A stretch of DNA of 64,000 bases, from contig NC_134950.1 of assembly GCF_965638725.1 (NCBI RefSeq), positions 138,747,636-138,811,635 on the forward strand, in the 5' to 3' direction. The stretch comes from Aptenodytes patagonicus (lineage: Eukaryota > Chordata > Aves > Sphenisciformes > Spheniscidae). Every line of letters starts with the position of its first letter. Position 1 is the first letter of the stretch. Below the pieces are notes generated by a model. The model was not told where the DNA came from. It did no database searches and saw nothing but the letters and a program-made list of their open reading frames with translations. The translations under genes and the position numbers were made by a program. This document shows, piece by piece, positions 12,311 to 24,600 of this stretch.

Positions 12311-14269
12311 TGGCAAATCAGACAGGAAGGCTCTTCCTATAGATTTTGGAATAGCTTATATAGAAAAAAATCAGTGACCTGGGCTTAGCTTTCTTCTGTA
12401 TAATCCTTTAACTATCATGCTGATAGCTGAAAACAGAACAGACATTTCACACTGAGCATGTGGTCTCAGTGAGGTGATAATCATCAAATAGCAACTACAG
12501 GTTTTGCTATGATAAAGATACAATGAAGCAAGAGACATGGAAGGAGATAGTCCCAGAACTCCACACCTCAGGCTAAGTGATGCTTATAAAGTCTGGTATG
12601 GGAAAAATGAGCAGGCTTGTCCTAGCTCTTTTCATTTAAATGGTACTTGAGTCATGTGAAGCTCATCCCAGGTCATTCCCTCTTTTTCTATAGCATCCCA
12701 ATCCAGACATCATGGTGGCAGCTTAGTGAGGGAGTCTGTACATACAGTCTTCACAAAATTTCTCCAGGATCACCATATGCAAAGGTGGATGCCTGTTTTG
12801 AGTAAATAGCTGAAGTTAGTTGAAATAGTTTGTTATCCCAGCAATGTGCTTTTTCATTAGAGTAAGACAGCAAGACATCTGCAGTAAAAGCACATAAGTT
12901 ATGTTATGTGCAAAGCACCAGTGTCACTTGTTCATGCTACCTGTCATTTCCTATGATGCTGCCTAAATACACATATAAAAGATGAAGGAAGGATCTTTGC
13001 AGACAAGCCTTGCTAATTTACAATACCTAGTATTAATTTGTCATGAACAAGTTATATTGTGCCTATCTATGTCTTCATAATTATGTAAAATTTGGATATA
13101 AGGGTATATTCCAACAGAGTGGTGATAAATGACCTCTACACTAAGAGAAAAAAAATGTTTGTATTAGTCATTAACAGTATATTGTCTTCATAATCAGTTA
13201 AATGATTTTTTTTTAACCTATGAGAAAATGCTAGAAACAAAATTAAACTGGTAATCACATTCCTTTGAGTTGTGTTTAGCTCTACTAATTTATGTCCATA
13301 TCTATTCCGGATTTGGCAACATTACCCAGGCTGTGGGCACACCCTCTTTTGAGCATGCCAGAGATGTTCAGGAGAAAGGGATGTGAGCTAGCTGTCAGGG
13401 ATAACACAGGATAGCCATGGCAGAACTTTTAAAGTAGGGTCAAGAGAAGATTTACTTTGGGGAGAAGCACAGCACAAAATAGGAAATGCTTAAGTATGGT
13501 AGATTCAAAATATTACCAAAAGATTAGGTGGAAAGTGGTGGGTCTTTGCTGTCATATTGCAGGGAAATTTTTTCCCTCCTTACATTTACTTTCAACGTCA
13601 GCTGAGATCACGGGAGACATTGGCTTGAAACAATCTCTGCTCTAACTCAGGCAGGAAATCAAATGTGGGATAGTTACACTATTAGCCAAAGCCTGCTTCA
13701 CCTACTTAAGATTCAGAAGACTAAGTTAGTTTCAGGCTCTGGATGGATATTTGAGGGAAGGCTGCACTTGTGGAAGTATTTGCATGACTATGCTTTTATT
13801 CCAGTGTGAAACAAAAACTATCCATTTCAGATCTGGAAAGCAGCTGCAAAACAAACCTGTTGTCCTCCCTTTAACTCTAGTAATTACATCTTTGCCCATG
13901 GTATTCTTGTTCCCTTGCCTACTACTATTACATTAATTGCAAAGATAACAGTGTCTGCCATAAAAGACTACTTTCCTGGATTACCCTAGTCAGTCCAGAT
14001 ATTCCATCAGCCTTTCAGTAAAAGAAGGGCATCCTCACACATACGAATGCTAAAAAGCATAAATATGCTGAGGGATCCTCTGGGATTATGCAGTGGATGA
14101 GCGCTTTAATTCTTCTTTCCTGTTAAGTAGATACATGCACGTATATACAGCCCAAACCCAGGGATGATGTCCTTTTTGTGCTGATGGCTGTCACTCTTCA
14201 CACTGAAATGTTAATACATTTCTATACTAAAGAGAGGGAAGCCACAAACACAGCCTGATGTCACATCAA
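12311..14269. other. Intergenic, nothing recognised
   Basis: AT-rich unique sequence downstream of AGR3. The short open frames at 13457 and 13751 look random and have no splice context. Confidence 0.6.
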
Positions 14270-14636
14270 TGTAACTCTGTAAGAGAAGGCTCAGGGCAGA
14301 TCTTATTAATGTATATAAATACCTGAAGGGAGGGTGAAAAGAGGACAGAGCCAGGCTCTTTTCAGTGGTGGCCAGTAATGGGACCAGAGGCAATGGGTAC
14401 AAACTGAAACACAGGAGGTTCCGTCTGAACATCAGGAAACATTTTTCTACTGTGAGGGTGACCAAGCACTGGCACAGGTTGCCTAGGGGGGTGATGGAGT
14501 CTGCATTCTTGGAGATACTCAAAAGCCATCTGGACACAGTCCTGGGGAACTGGCTCTAGGTGGCCCTGCTTGAGCAGGGGGTTGGACCAGGTGACCTCCT
14601 GAAGTCCCTTCCAACCTCACCCGTTCTGTGAAGTCA
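14270..14636 (+). mobile_element. CR1 LINE, 3'-terminal fragment
   Basis: This stretch matches the familiar 3' end of avian CR1 in the sense orientation. It contains a 'tacaaactgaaacacaggag' segment, an 'aggttgcctagg' segment and 'gggttggaccaggtgacctc'. It ends with 'agtcccttccaacctcaccc' and 'gttctgtgaa', a degraded copy of the CR1 terminal 8-bp repeat. It is 5'-truncated, as most CR1 copies are, so no intact ORF is expected. The open frames in it are not genes. Confidence 0.9.
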
Positions 14637-17383
14637 GCAATCCCAACTCAGTGGGATTATTTAGCTGGATTTCTAATTTAACTGCTTTTAGAGAATTATC
14701 AGCTAAAAATATGTCACTACTTTCAGTGAATAGAAAACAAGACCTGCTTGTTTAACTGACTGGAGCAAAATTGCAAAAGCAACATAATACACAGCAACAG
14801 GGTCTTACCTTAGTTTTACAATTTAAACTGTCAGGGTTATAGAGACGAGGGGTGGTGCTCAGCAAGTGAATAGCTAACGTGCAAGAGCTATTCCTAGATA
14901 AAAAGACATGCTGTAGTTTCTCCGAGATAAGGTTACCAAACTGAAACCACATCTCATGCCTGTGATTGCCCTCAGTGAATTTACTGTCCTGAGAAATCCT
15001 GATGTGTAGACTTTGCTCTGGTTTCTCTGGAGATGGCGCATATTGGCTACCCCCACTCAGTCAAAATCAAGTTTATTCATTCTTCACTACTGATAACAAT
15101 TGCTAATAATATACAAATGTGTATCTATTTACTTCGGCTGGTGCAAGTTTATATTAAAATGGATAGTATTGTCATGCTTCCCTCTTAGCATCTATGATGC
15201 AGCAGGTAGGGTATCAATTTAAAAGACTAGATACTCAACTCAAATACATCTTGGTCCTTATAGAAACACTGAACTCCTGTATATATCCTATGCTCTACTC
15301 AACTATGAGCAGATGGATGTCAACTTGCTTGATCTGAAAGTTGTATGTTGACTATTATTTTACACAAACATTTGCATGCTTCGGGATTACATTTGGGTCA
15401 CTGTTTTTAGTGGATCTATTCATAAGCAAAGAGATGGCTGTCAAGAATCCACAAAGCTGGAATCCCAAAAGGTTTGTGATTCAGGACCACAGTCCAGAAC
15501 TTGCCTGGGCTCAGGAACGTTAAGCTCCATAGTCTGACTTACCTCAGTGCTGTAACAGAAAATAAATGGTAGAATTATCATTTACTGGGATTGTGGAAGA
15601 AACAAGTAATGCAAGCCCTGGGCCTAGAAGTTTACTGTTGTTCTCCTTATTTTGGACATTTGACATTGAGCCAGCAGACAGGAAATAAACTATAAGAATT
15701 AAATACTATCTTATAAATAATAAAATTTTCAGAATGATCAATGATCACTGACTTTCATTCTTGAACGAAAGTTACCCTTTATATCTACACTGCAATGCAT
15801 GTTATTTTAACATTTGAAGAAAATGTGGATTAATTTCCAAAGGTATTATTGATACTGGTTGCATCTATAATCTAGAACAGTATTTTCCACTGCAGAAGTT
15901 TTTGACAGCTTTGACAAACCACCCATCCAAGCAGACAGCAGCCACTTTCCAGAAATGTCACAGGCACACGAATTCCTCTGTGTCCAATGAGATCTACTTT
16001 GCAAAGTGACTAAAGGGGGGTTCACCCTCTTCTTTCCCTTCTCAAAACACCATACCAGGCTGAAATCTGTTCTCAGCCATAGCCTTGAGAAATGGGACTG
16101 TCTTTGTGATTCTTAAAGATTCAGATCCAGTCCTTTTGGTGGAGCTAGATATTCAGGTAAAAACCACCCTGTATGTTGCACACATATTTTCCATTCACAG
16201 CTTAGTTCAGCATTCATCCTTAATTTTACAGCTGCTACTATCTTTCTGCCTTCTCCTCTTTGAAGATTATTTTGCCAGGTAATATCTCTCCTGATGGAAC
16301 AGAAACTCAGATTAAAGTCTCATTGCTCGGGATAATACGTCTGTAGCCTGTGCAATGGCAGACAAAACATGATTCTTCCCCTTTTTTCCTCTGAAATGAA
16401 TGGCATGAGACACTACTCCCTCTTTTCTTCCCTTCTTGTCTGCTTGTGTGCCACACAGCTTTTTTCATATTAGTGGGCAGATTTTTATTCACACTCTTTA
16501 CTTCCCTCTCTTAAGAAAGAGTTGGTAACCGTTCCTTTTGGTCCTTGGTTAACTTGAACTAAACCAACCAGGTTTATTTGACCTCTGCTGTTTGGGTTAG
16601 AGCTGATGGAAGAGAAAAAAAGACTGAAAATGCGAATGTAAGAGCAGCATTTGTTTTACACAGAATAAATTCAGTCACAATATAAAGGCCAATAGCTGAG
16701 AAAGCCTACCTGTGTAGACTGCGTGCTTTTACAGAATTCATAATCTGTATACTATATGTATGGATGCTAATATTAACATGAGCATAATATAGCATCACCT
16801 GTGGAAGCCCATGTTTTGTATAAAAGACTTCTCTGAGTTCTGCCTTTGCTACGAACACGACACATTCCAGGAAAAGAACTTTATTACCACATGTTCACAT
16901 ATCCATGCCTGCTTTACTATCTGGACTTATCTGTTGTAATCAGACCAAGGGTAGTCAAATAAACGTGGACTTAACATCAGTGAGGTGAGGCACAGGAATT
17001 TGAGAACTGACAGAACAGGATCCTCCCCTACGTATCCGTCTCAGTGCAGAAAGGTGTTGGCTTTTCTAGGCAGGTGGCTGATGTATTGGTCTGCAGAGCT
17101 AAAGCATTTTCCTGTGTGCAAATATTTGTGCTTGACCAGAACAAAGAAAAGCCACCATACCTTTGTGTACCATGCAGGAGAGAGACTGTGGGACACCTCA
17201 GCACTTAAAATGCAAAAGTAACTTGATCTTGCAGGATAAGGCTGATATACTTTGGATTGTTTCATGTGCTACACGTGTTCTTGCCAAAGGCTGACACAGA
17301 GAAATTTCCAAATGCTGAGGTGTCCTCCACAGGATCGGCCAAGTCACTGGTCTGCTTCCTTTTGTTTCTTCCTTTGTTCACAG
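14637..17383. other. Intergenic; one splice-bounded open frame, otherwise nothing
   Basis: No gene is recognised. An open frame at 16077-16156 is bounded by an acceptor (tctgttctcag) and a donor (CAG|GTAAAA). It reads coding-like (NGTVFVILKDSDPVLLVELD), but it ends in phase 0 and does not join the phase-1 exon-like frame at 17384. Confidence 0.45.
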
Positions 17384-17650
17384 ATCCACAGTATGAGTCA
17401 GGTGGAAATAAAAAGTCTCCATGGCAATTAAAAAGTCCAAAAACACCAATCAGAAGGGGAGGAATATTTACTCCTCCACCAGAAAATCTCCAGAATTTGC
17501 AATCTATATATTCATACCTTTTCCTTGCTGTTCGAGGTGCTCATGCTATTCATCACTTACCACCTTGGGTTGCTACTGTGTATTGTAAAGTAGCTGACCC
17601 ACTAGTCACTAAAAGTGGATCTATTTCAGCAGACCGTTTTCTTTTAAGAG
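17384..17650 (+). other. Orphan exon-like open reading frame, 89 codons, identity unknown
   Basis: An open frame with splice-like edges: acceptor ttctttcctttgttcacag up to 17383 and donor GAG|GTATCA at 17651. The exon would be 267 nt and symmetric (phase 1 to phase 1), starting with a split Asp codon and ending with a split Gly codon. The translation has mixed composition and no low complexity: a polar, basic, proline-rich start (SPWQLKSPKTPIRRGGIFTP), then QSIYSYLFLAVRGAHAIHHL, PPWVATVYCKVADPLV and SADRFLLR. I recognise no family. It could be an exon of a lineage-specific gene, a decayed retroviral or transposon fragment, or chance. It lies between AGR3 and AGR2 on the same strand. Confidence 0.3.
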
Positions 17651-20600
17651 GTATCAGGTATTTGCTGATCCCTTTAGAATAAGAGAAGACACACAAAAAC
17701 AACAGCTTCCCCTATCTTTGCATAATAAGAAAGAACCCAAATACAGCCAGGTCATCCTTTAGCTCACACTGCCATATCAAGCACTGCATTTCAAAATTTC
17801 CCTGTAATTCCAAACCCAACTGTTCTTAAGTAGATGTTCATCAAGTCACCCTTTGTACATGTCTAAGTGTGACCTGTGAGAAACAGAAAGGATACCATAG
17901 GCAATAATTTTTCAAGGTTGTAATGCTCATGAGAGAACACTCCTCAGAGGTTTTTTTTCATGCTTAGACCTGGTCGTTGCTTCAGGAAAGAGCCTAAAAA
18001 TACTTCAGAAAGATCTACTGTGTCTTCTGTTACCTTTCTGTGCACACTGAGGATCACTCGTTACTGCTTTGCACACCCTGGCTGCATGTCCGCAAGTGAT
18101 TGTTTGTAAAAGGTTGGCACACACGAACCCACCCTGCTATTTAGCACTCAGCCAGCTGGGGAGAGCCGAGTTCACGGACATATACAAACCACTGGTTTCA
18201 CTGCTTACATTCTCGTACAGGGAAGAGGACGGTGACTAACCGGAGAAGCTGCTACACCCTAAGGTGAGGTGCACTGTACAGGACGGGGAGAAAAGGAGCC
18301 TTGATCTGCTAAGGTATTTTTTGCTTCAAGCCTACAAGCAGGTGGGGCTGTGATTTTACACAGCTCTTGAGCATATTTATCAGAGCACCATAAGAGCGGA
18401 ACAAGAGCCTGCATCTCCCAGACCTGCACTGCTTCGCTTGGAAGACAACTCCACATTCAATATATGTTACTGTTATCAAATATTTTCACCTATACATGCC
18501 CACTGAGGAGCACTCTCACCCTAACTGAAAGAAATATTTCCTTATGGCCTCAATGGCTTTAGTTCTCATTAATTTGTATACTCTCAACCTCGACAAAAAA
18601 AGACAAAAATTCCTAAATCCCATAATGAGTTCCCAAAGGTAATTCAAAGATTCAGAGCAGCAGTTACCCTGGGCCTGGAAACTCAATCTTTTCTTCCCTG
18701 GAAAACCACCCTTTCTTATTTACTAAGCAAACAAATTAATACACAGGGAGCAGCACTCCAGTGAAAACGTATTCTGGGTTGTTCTGCATTCTTGGACTAA
18801 AGATACGGGATGTGGAACAACTCCTTTAAAGAGAAAGAAAGCTTTGGGGTTGGTTTGTTTGTTGTTTATAAAAGCCAAGAAACAACTCTGTTGATGTCTC
18901 ACAGAGATTTTTAAATGAATAAGTATTCTTTCATATGATATTTCTAGAAGGCAACAGTGCAAAGGTGAACCTATCCTAAGTGTTTGTGGTATCCACTATA
19001 TTAACACTGTCAAGTATGACTGCTGGGGATACCTCGAGGCTGCCTTTCCTGACCAAATGTGTTGACTGCACAGATGGTGAGCTGAACTTGTACAGCCCGA
19101 GGTACAGCTATAGGGCATCTCTGGAGCACAAAGGACCAGACAGCTTAAGGATTAGGCAACACTCTTATCCACAGGCAGGTATGCTGCCTGAAGGTTGCCT
19201 ATGATATGGGAGTAGCATTAAAGAGACTGACAGATCCTTTCATTATCTAACCTGAAGAGTCTCGCAGGAGGTAAGGATGTTTAACTTTCCATATTTTTAT
19301 ACAGAAGGAACTAAAACATAGGCAGGTTAAGATCACACAAAAAGCATGTAGCAGGACAAGGAACTCAAGGTGCATTTATCCAGCTGATATGAATGAAAAT
19401 AAGTACAAACTAATTAGTGCTGCCTCTTTCTGACTGTGAAGTGTGCTGTATTAGTCATTTGAATTCTTGAAATTAAGGGGAAAAAAGGCATTGTGCTAAG
19501 ATAAATGAAAGAGAGCATCCACAATTTTGTAACCAATGCATAAACCTTAAAGCATAAAGCCTTTCTTTCCTGCACTGAAACAAATCAAAGGATACGTGTC
19601 CTTCTAGAGAAAGGATGACTCACCAAGAAAGATAAGGAAAACTCTTTCTGTGCTATATAGTTTCATAACATGCTCTACTGAGCCATAAACAAACCTGGAA
19701 GTAACAATGTCTTTGAGAAAGAGTAAATTCCAGAAATATTTGTGGTAAACAGATAATTCCACAGTCTTAGCTACAGTGCTAGAGGTCTTATGGTAGCTAC
19801 CACATCTCCAGGTAAAGTTAAAATTCATTTAAAGAAGAAACTGTGGTTCCAAGCCTTACAATAGCAAGTATTGCCAGTGCCAGTAAATACTTTGGCATTA
19901 CTCGATGTGTATATTTCAGTCATGTAGACTCAATACGTTTGTGGCTGTATGCTGATAAATCATGGAAATAGTGACTACAGCGGCAGGTTGCCAAAAAGAT
20001 GTCAGGCTGATAACCACATTTTGAAACAGCAAAGTTGAAAAACAAGTAAAATCTTCCATAAAAATAATTACAATAATTTCAAACAGTGTGGGAAAAAAAA
20101 AAACTTATGTATTTGTATGCATAAATTCTGAACATATTGGCAAAACTCACTTATAAATTCTGGAATAAAAAATATACTTCTAAGGGTATTTCATTTATAG
20201 AAGCGTAGATTGCTTTGCATGCTGATATGGGGGTGGGGGAATTATGGGTGGCACCATGACAGCTCCCATGCCTTTTGTAGGTAACCAGCACAATTGGTTG
20301 CCTCTCTGAAGTGCCTGTCCACTGACACACATGGCATGGGGAACAAACAAGAGGAATTAGAGGTCTGTGTGCAGTTGCTGGGCTTACCAGGACTGTAATG
20401 GGGGGCAGAATTCGGCCCCAACAGCAGCATTTAGGCTGATGTGAACACATTTCCCCTTTTTGGCCATTATACCCCTCACACGGTACTTCATGTGAGTGAT
20501 TGCTTTACCGCACAAGTAAAATGCACTTTTCCCAGTAGACAATACTGGCTCTGCTTAGATGAAGGGAAGCTATGGTAGCTGCTGTACTATTATTGTTCTT

Positions 20601-21566
20601 CTTGATTCATTTTGACACGATTAAACAATAATCATAATCCTTTGGTTGTTACGAGTTTATCTGAAGTTTATCAAGTAGCTAAATGCTAGTTGGCTTTGTC
20701 CAAATTAAGGGGAGAGGCTTATGTGTAAAGGCAGACTATCCACTACAGCTCGAGGTGGGCTACAGGAGGAGTAAAGGGATGGCACTGTATCATCTACCAC
20801 ACATGGAGCTAACTTCTGTTTAGAGAACAGTGATTGCCTCAGAGCAGAGCCTTGGTCTTCAGTGTGCAGCTAGTTACCAACCAAGTCTTGAAGTTTTCTT
20901 ACAAGTTTTTTTCTCTTATGTTAGCAGTATTACTCTAAAATCAGAATAACTCTTAGCATAAAGTGCCTGAATTAGAACAGATATTTGTACATGAAGGTGA
21001 GTGTACACAAGCATATGAGGACCTATCACTCTATGTGATTTACCTCCACATCAAGTACTTTAATGCAATTTAAGTACATACTTGTAACATGTTGTCTCTC
21101 CCATAATGGGTGGTAATATTTTTAATTACTAATTTTATTGCCTATAAGAAGGATATAAATTTATTGCATGAAACATCAAACACATTGTGTGTTTCTGCAG
21201 TAAAATTGTGGGGGTGGTTACAATCTCTTCTTATAAAAAGCTTGATATAGAAAGGCTGCATCCTCCTGGTATATGTTAGCTTTAATCACTATTTTATGCA
21301 CCTCTTAAGAGAACAAAACATATCTATAATTGTCCACGTAGTTACCAAGGCGATTACCGTGCAATGATTACAGAAAATTTTCAAACTCATCTCCTATATA
21401 AGCTGGGCTTTTTGCAACCAGAATAGAACAGCAGATAGAGATTAGCTTGTTTAATAGAAAAAGGACAGCTTACACAGTTGAAATCATAATGCTAGGCAAG
21501 AGTAGATGCTGAATTAAAGTACAGATTTCTTTTTTAATTTTAGGCACAAATTTATGTAAATAAGTG

Positions 21567-21613
21567 GTAACTTATATAACTGTAACTTATATAAGTAACT
21601 TACATAAGTGTAA
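21567..21613. repeat. Short degenerate tandem repeat (GTAACTTATATAA type)
   Basis: Three adjacent copies of a 15-17 bp unit beginning GTAACTTATATAA, the last diverged to GTAACTTACATAAGTG. Confidence 0.75.
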
Positions 21614-24600
21614 CCACACTACACATTAATTAAGCTTGAAAAATGTATTCTCTTTCTACATTTTTTTTTTCTTTTTCATTTTGACAAAACCACATATACC
21701 AGATGGACTTATCTTTATATTTCAATTCATTCTTTGGGTAAGACAGCAAGAGACAACAGGTGGGCATGATAATTTAGCAACCCATGCTACTAAACCATTA
21801 GTTAATTTACTGCAAAACATTGGATACCAAGGAACATGAGAGTGATATATTTGTTAATTTGTTTTAAAAAAGAGTACATGTATCTCAATTCTCCTGGTCA
21901 CTGTTACCTTGTCTGCACAAAATTTGTATACTCCCTTGATTTAAGAGGAAAAACAAGAAATAAAGCAACGTCAAAGGTAAGACTGAATCTGGAAGAAAAT
22001 AGAGGAAGAAAGGATAAGCTATTCACTAGAAAATTCCTCTGTATATCTTAAATTATATTTTCCTAAACTTGAGCCAGAATCAAGACAGGAACTAAAACCT
22101 TGAGGCTGTCATTCTCTAGGAAAGAAACATGAGTCAGCTGTCAGTGGCTGCCAGGGGGAGGGAGGGTCATCACACTGACAGGTATTAAAAAAAAAATATA
22201 TTGTAACATATAGTCTTGTCCTACTCAACGAAAGATGGAATGACAGTGAAAAAGATTATCACAGGTTGTAAAGGACAACAGTGTAAAATATGTCTTTATA
22301 GGCTGTTTTCTCCATGCAGTCTATACCCGTGAAGTGAAAAAATAAATTCTTTGCACCAAAGATGCTGGTCTGAGTTATTTTAAGCAGCCATTTTCCAGCA
22401 CAGATTTGCCAGGGAAGGAGCTCGGGAATCTGGCCTCCCTATTAACAGCAAATACACGTTGCACTCTCTCTCATATCACTGGACCATGCAGCTTCCTCAC
22501 GTAGGCAGGTTGTGCCTATGTCTTGGTCCTTCCCAGGATGAAGAAGAAAAGGAATTACAGGCATGACCAAAGAAAGGCCACTTGGATTAGTTGAGCTGGT
22601 AAATGAATCAAAGAAGGTAAGAGTGACAGCTTCTACAGCAAGGGGTGTAAATGAGGAAATACTTCTCCAGATGATTTCTCTCAAAAATGACTAGAATATT
22701 AGATTATCTGTCCTGGTGATAAAGTAAGTATTATTCATAAACCAAAGGAATTTTCACAATCAGAGAAATTATAGGTATGATAGAGGGGTTTTTTTACTAA
22801 AACAGCACTTTGTCTTTTTCTGTATTATAAACTTAGCTGCGCAAATAAAATAACCCAGAAATGGACATGTATCCATGACAGCAAACTTTTGGTCCCTGCA
22901 TAGAGTTTTGATTGAGGTTCAACACTTCTTTGTCATTGTCTGGTTTATTATATTACTGATTCTATTTATCTTCATTTACCTTGAGGTCCTTCTTTCTGAA
23001 ACGCCAGTGAGAACAGAAGCGAGCCAAACCCTTCACAATGCAGCTATTCACTCTGGACTCCGCTAAGCAGTTGCTCAACGTTACTCATGTCAAGAGTGGC
23101 TGCAGGGTTTGTGGAAGGCTTTGTGGGAGATAGCAGCATCCTTTCCTACGCTACAGGAAGTTCACACCGTAAGCGTGTGTATCACCGCCCTGATTCTTCG
23201 CTTCCTCCTCCAGCACAGAGCTGCATCCAGCGAGGAAACAGCCAGGAAGGGCTGTCAGTGACCATCACACCCTCCCTTTTTGGCACAGAAAGCACAGGGC
23301 AGGTTTCTTCCCCTTTCACTGCGTGACGACTCCTGTGTTTCATCAAGGATCCTATGCACAACAGGCAAACCAGTCCAAGCTCCTATCCGCTTTCCCCTTG
23401 TGTCCTAGCATCTGCCCAGGTAGGCAAGCACAGCAAGGCAAAGCTGTGTTCAGCTGCAGCAGCCAGCCTGCACAGCAAAGCTGCTCCCTCTGCAGAGGCA
23501 CGGCTGAGGCAGAGACACAGAACCTTAATTTCCAGAACACATCTATCCTCCCAGGTTGGTTTGCACAAAGCAGCCTGTGTCCCTTAATTCTTTTCCACAG
23601 ATATAGTAATTTCACTGAATGCACAGCAGGGCCTCACCCTGAGCAATGAAGTTCATGTGACCAGCTTAGGGATCAAAGGTCTTACTGAGCATTTACAACA
23701 CAAAAAGAGTAGGCAAACAATATGACAAGAATGATCAAGCATTCAAGAACCATTCCCTACCATTTTATTTGATAGGATATGCTGTTTCCTATGCTCCCTC
23801 AAGCCCAGAATATTACAGGGGGAAAAAAGGCAGCGTATTAATCCACAATAATCAGGCAAGAAGGAAACAAATAGCCAGGGTCAGGATGACAGCTATTCCC
23901 CAACATGGGTATATTTGGGGGCTTTGTTGAACAGACTAGCATGTGAAAAACCTCCCTATATTTCCCTCAGTGCAGCAGCTTAGTGCAGTTGTTTGCTTTC
24001 TCATTTCTAGGCTCCTTGGCAGCAGGAATACAATTAGAGCCAGCACTGAGGCACTCCTCAGCCCGGGCTGGCAGAACTGATCCCCTGCCCTCTCCCTCAC
24101 CGGAGAGGCAGTGATCTCACTTAGCACCAACCGCGCCATGGACGTCACACCAGGCACTGTAACGGGAGGCCTGACCACCCGCCGAAGACAGCACATCCTT
24201 TGTCAATGAGCAGATTCATTCAACTTGACAGTCCCTCTTCCCAGGCATGACTTACTGGTTTGGAATAGATTCACCCATACAGGAGCAGGCATTGGCTCTG
24301 CTGTGGCGTTTCTTCTCCAAGGCAGTGTCACTGCTGGCAATGGTGTTAGTGCTAAATGTTGGCTGTTGACCATGATGAAAAGACCTTCAGATGGTTAGTC
24401 TTGATGTCACTCTTCACAAAACAAGCACAAAAGTCCATGAGGCTTTTCAATTTTGCAACAGCAAGCAGTGGTCTTAATGAATATCAAATGTTTGAAATGG
24501 CCATAAAAGAAGCTTGTTTCCCGTTCCCAAATATTAACTGAAAAAGACACCTACTGTGTCACTGCTTCGGCAAGACCCCTTGCCCTTTCTGGAGTCTGCA

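Noticed and set aside
15403-15470. Possible decayed third AGR exon (phase 1 to 2, about 61 nt)
   Set aside because: The phases resemble AGR exon 2, but the translation shares no GWGD or YEE motif and the length differs.
22875-23066. Frame with a hydrophobic stretch (FVIVWFIILLILFIFIYLEV)
   Set aside because: T-rich DNA readily gives Phe/Ile/Leu runs; no signal peptide, domain or matching splice pattern supports a membrane protein.
23087-23649. GC-richer patch with overlapping frames on both strands
   Set aside because: Both strands are open to similar lengths, the mark of composition and not of coding; no domain was seen.
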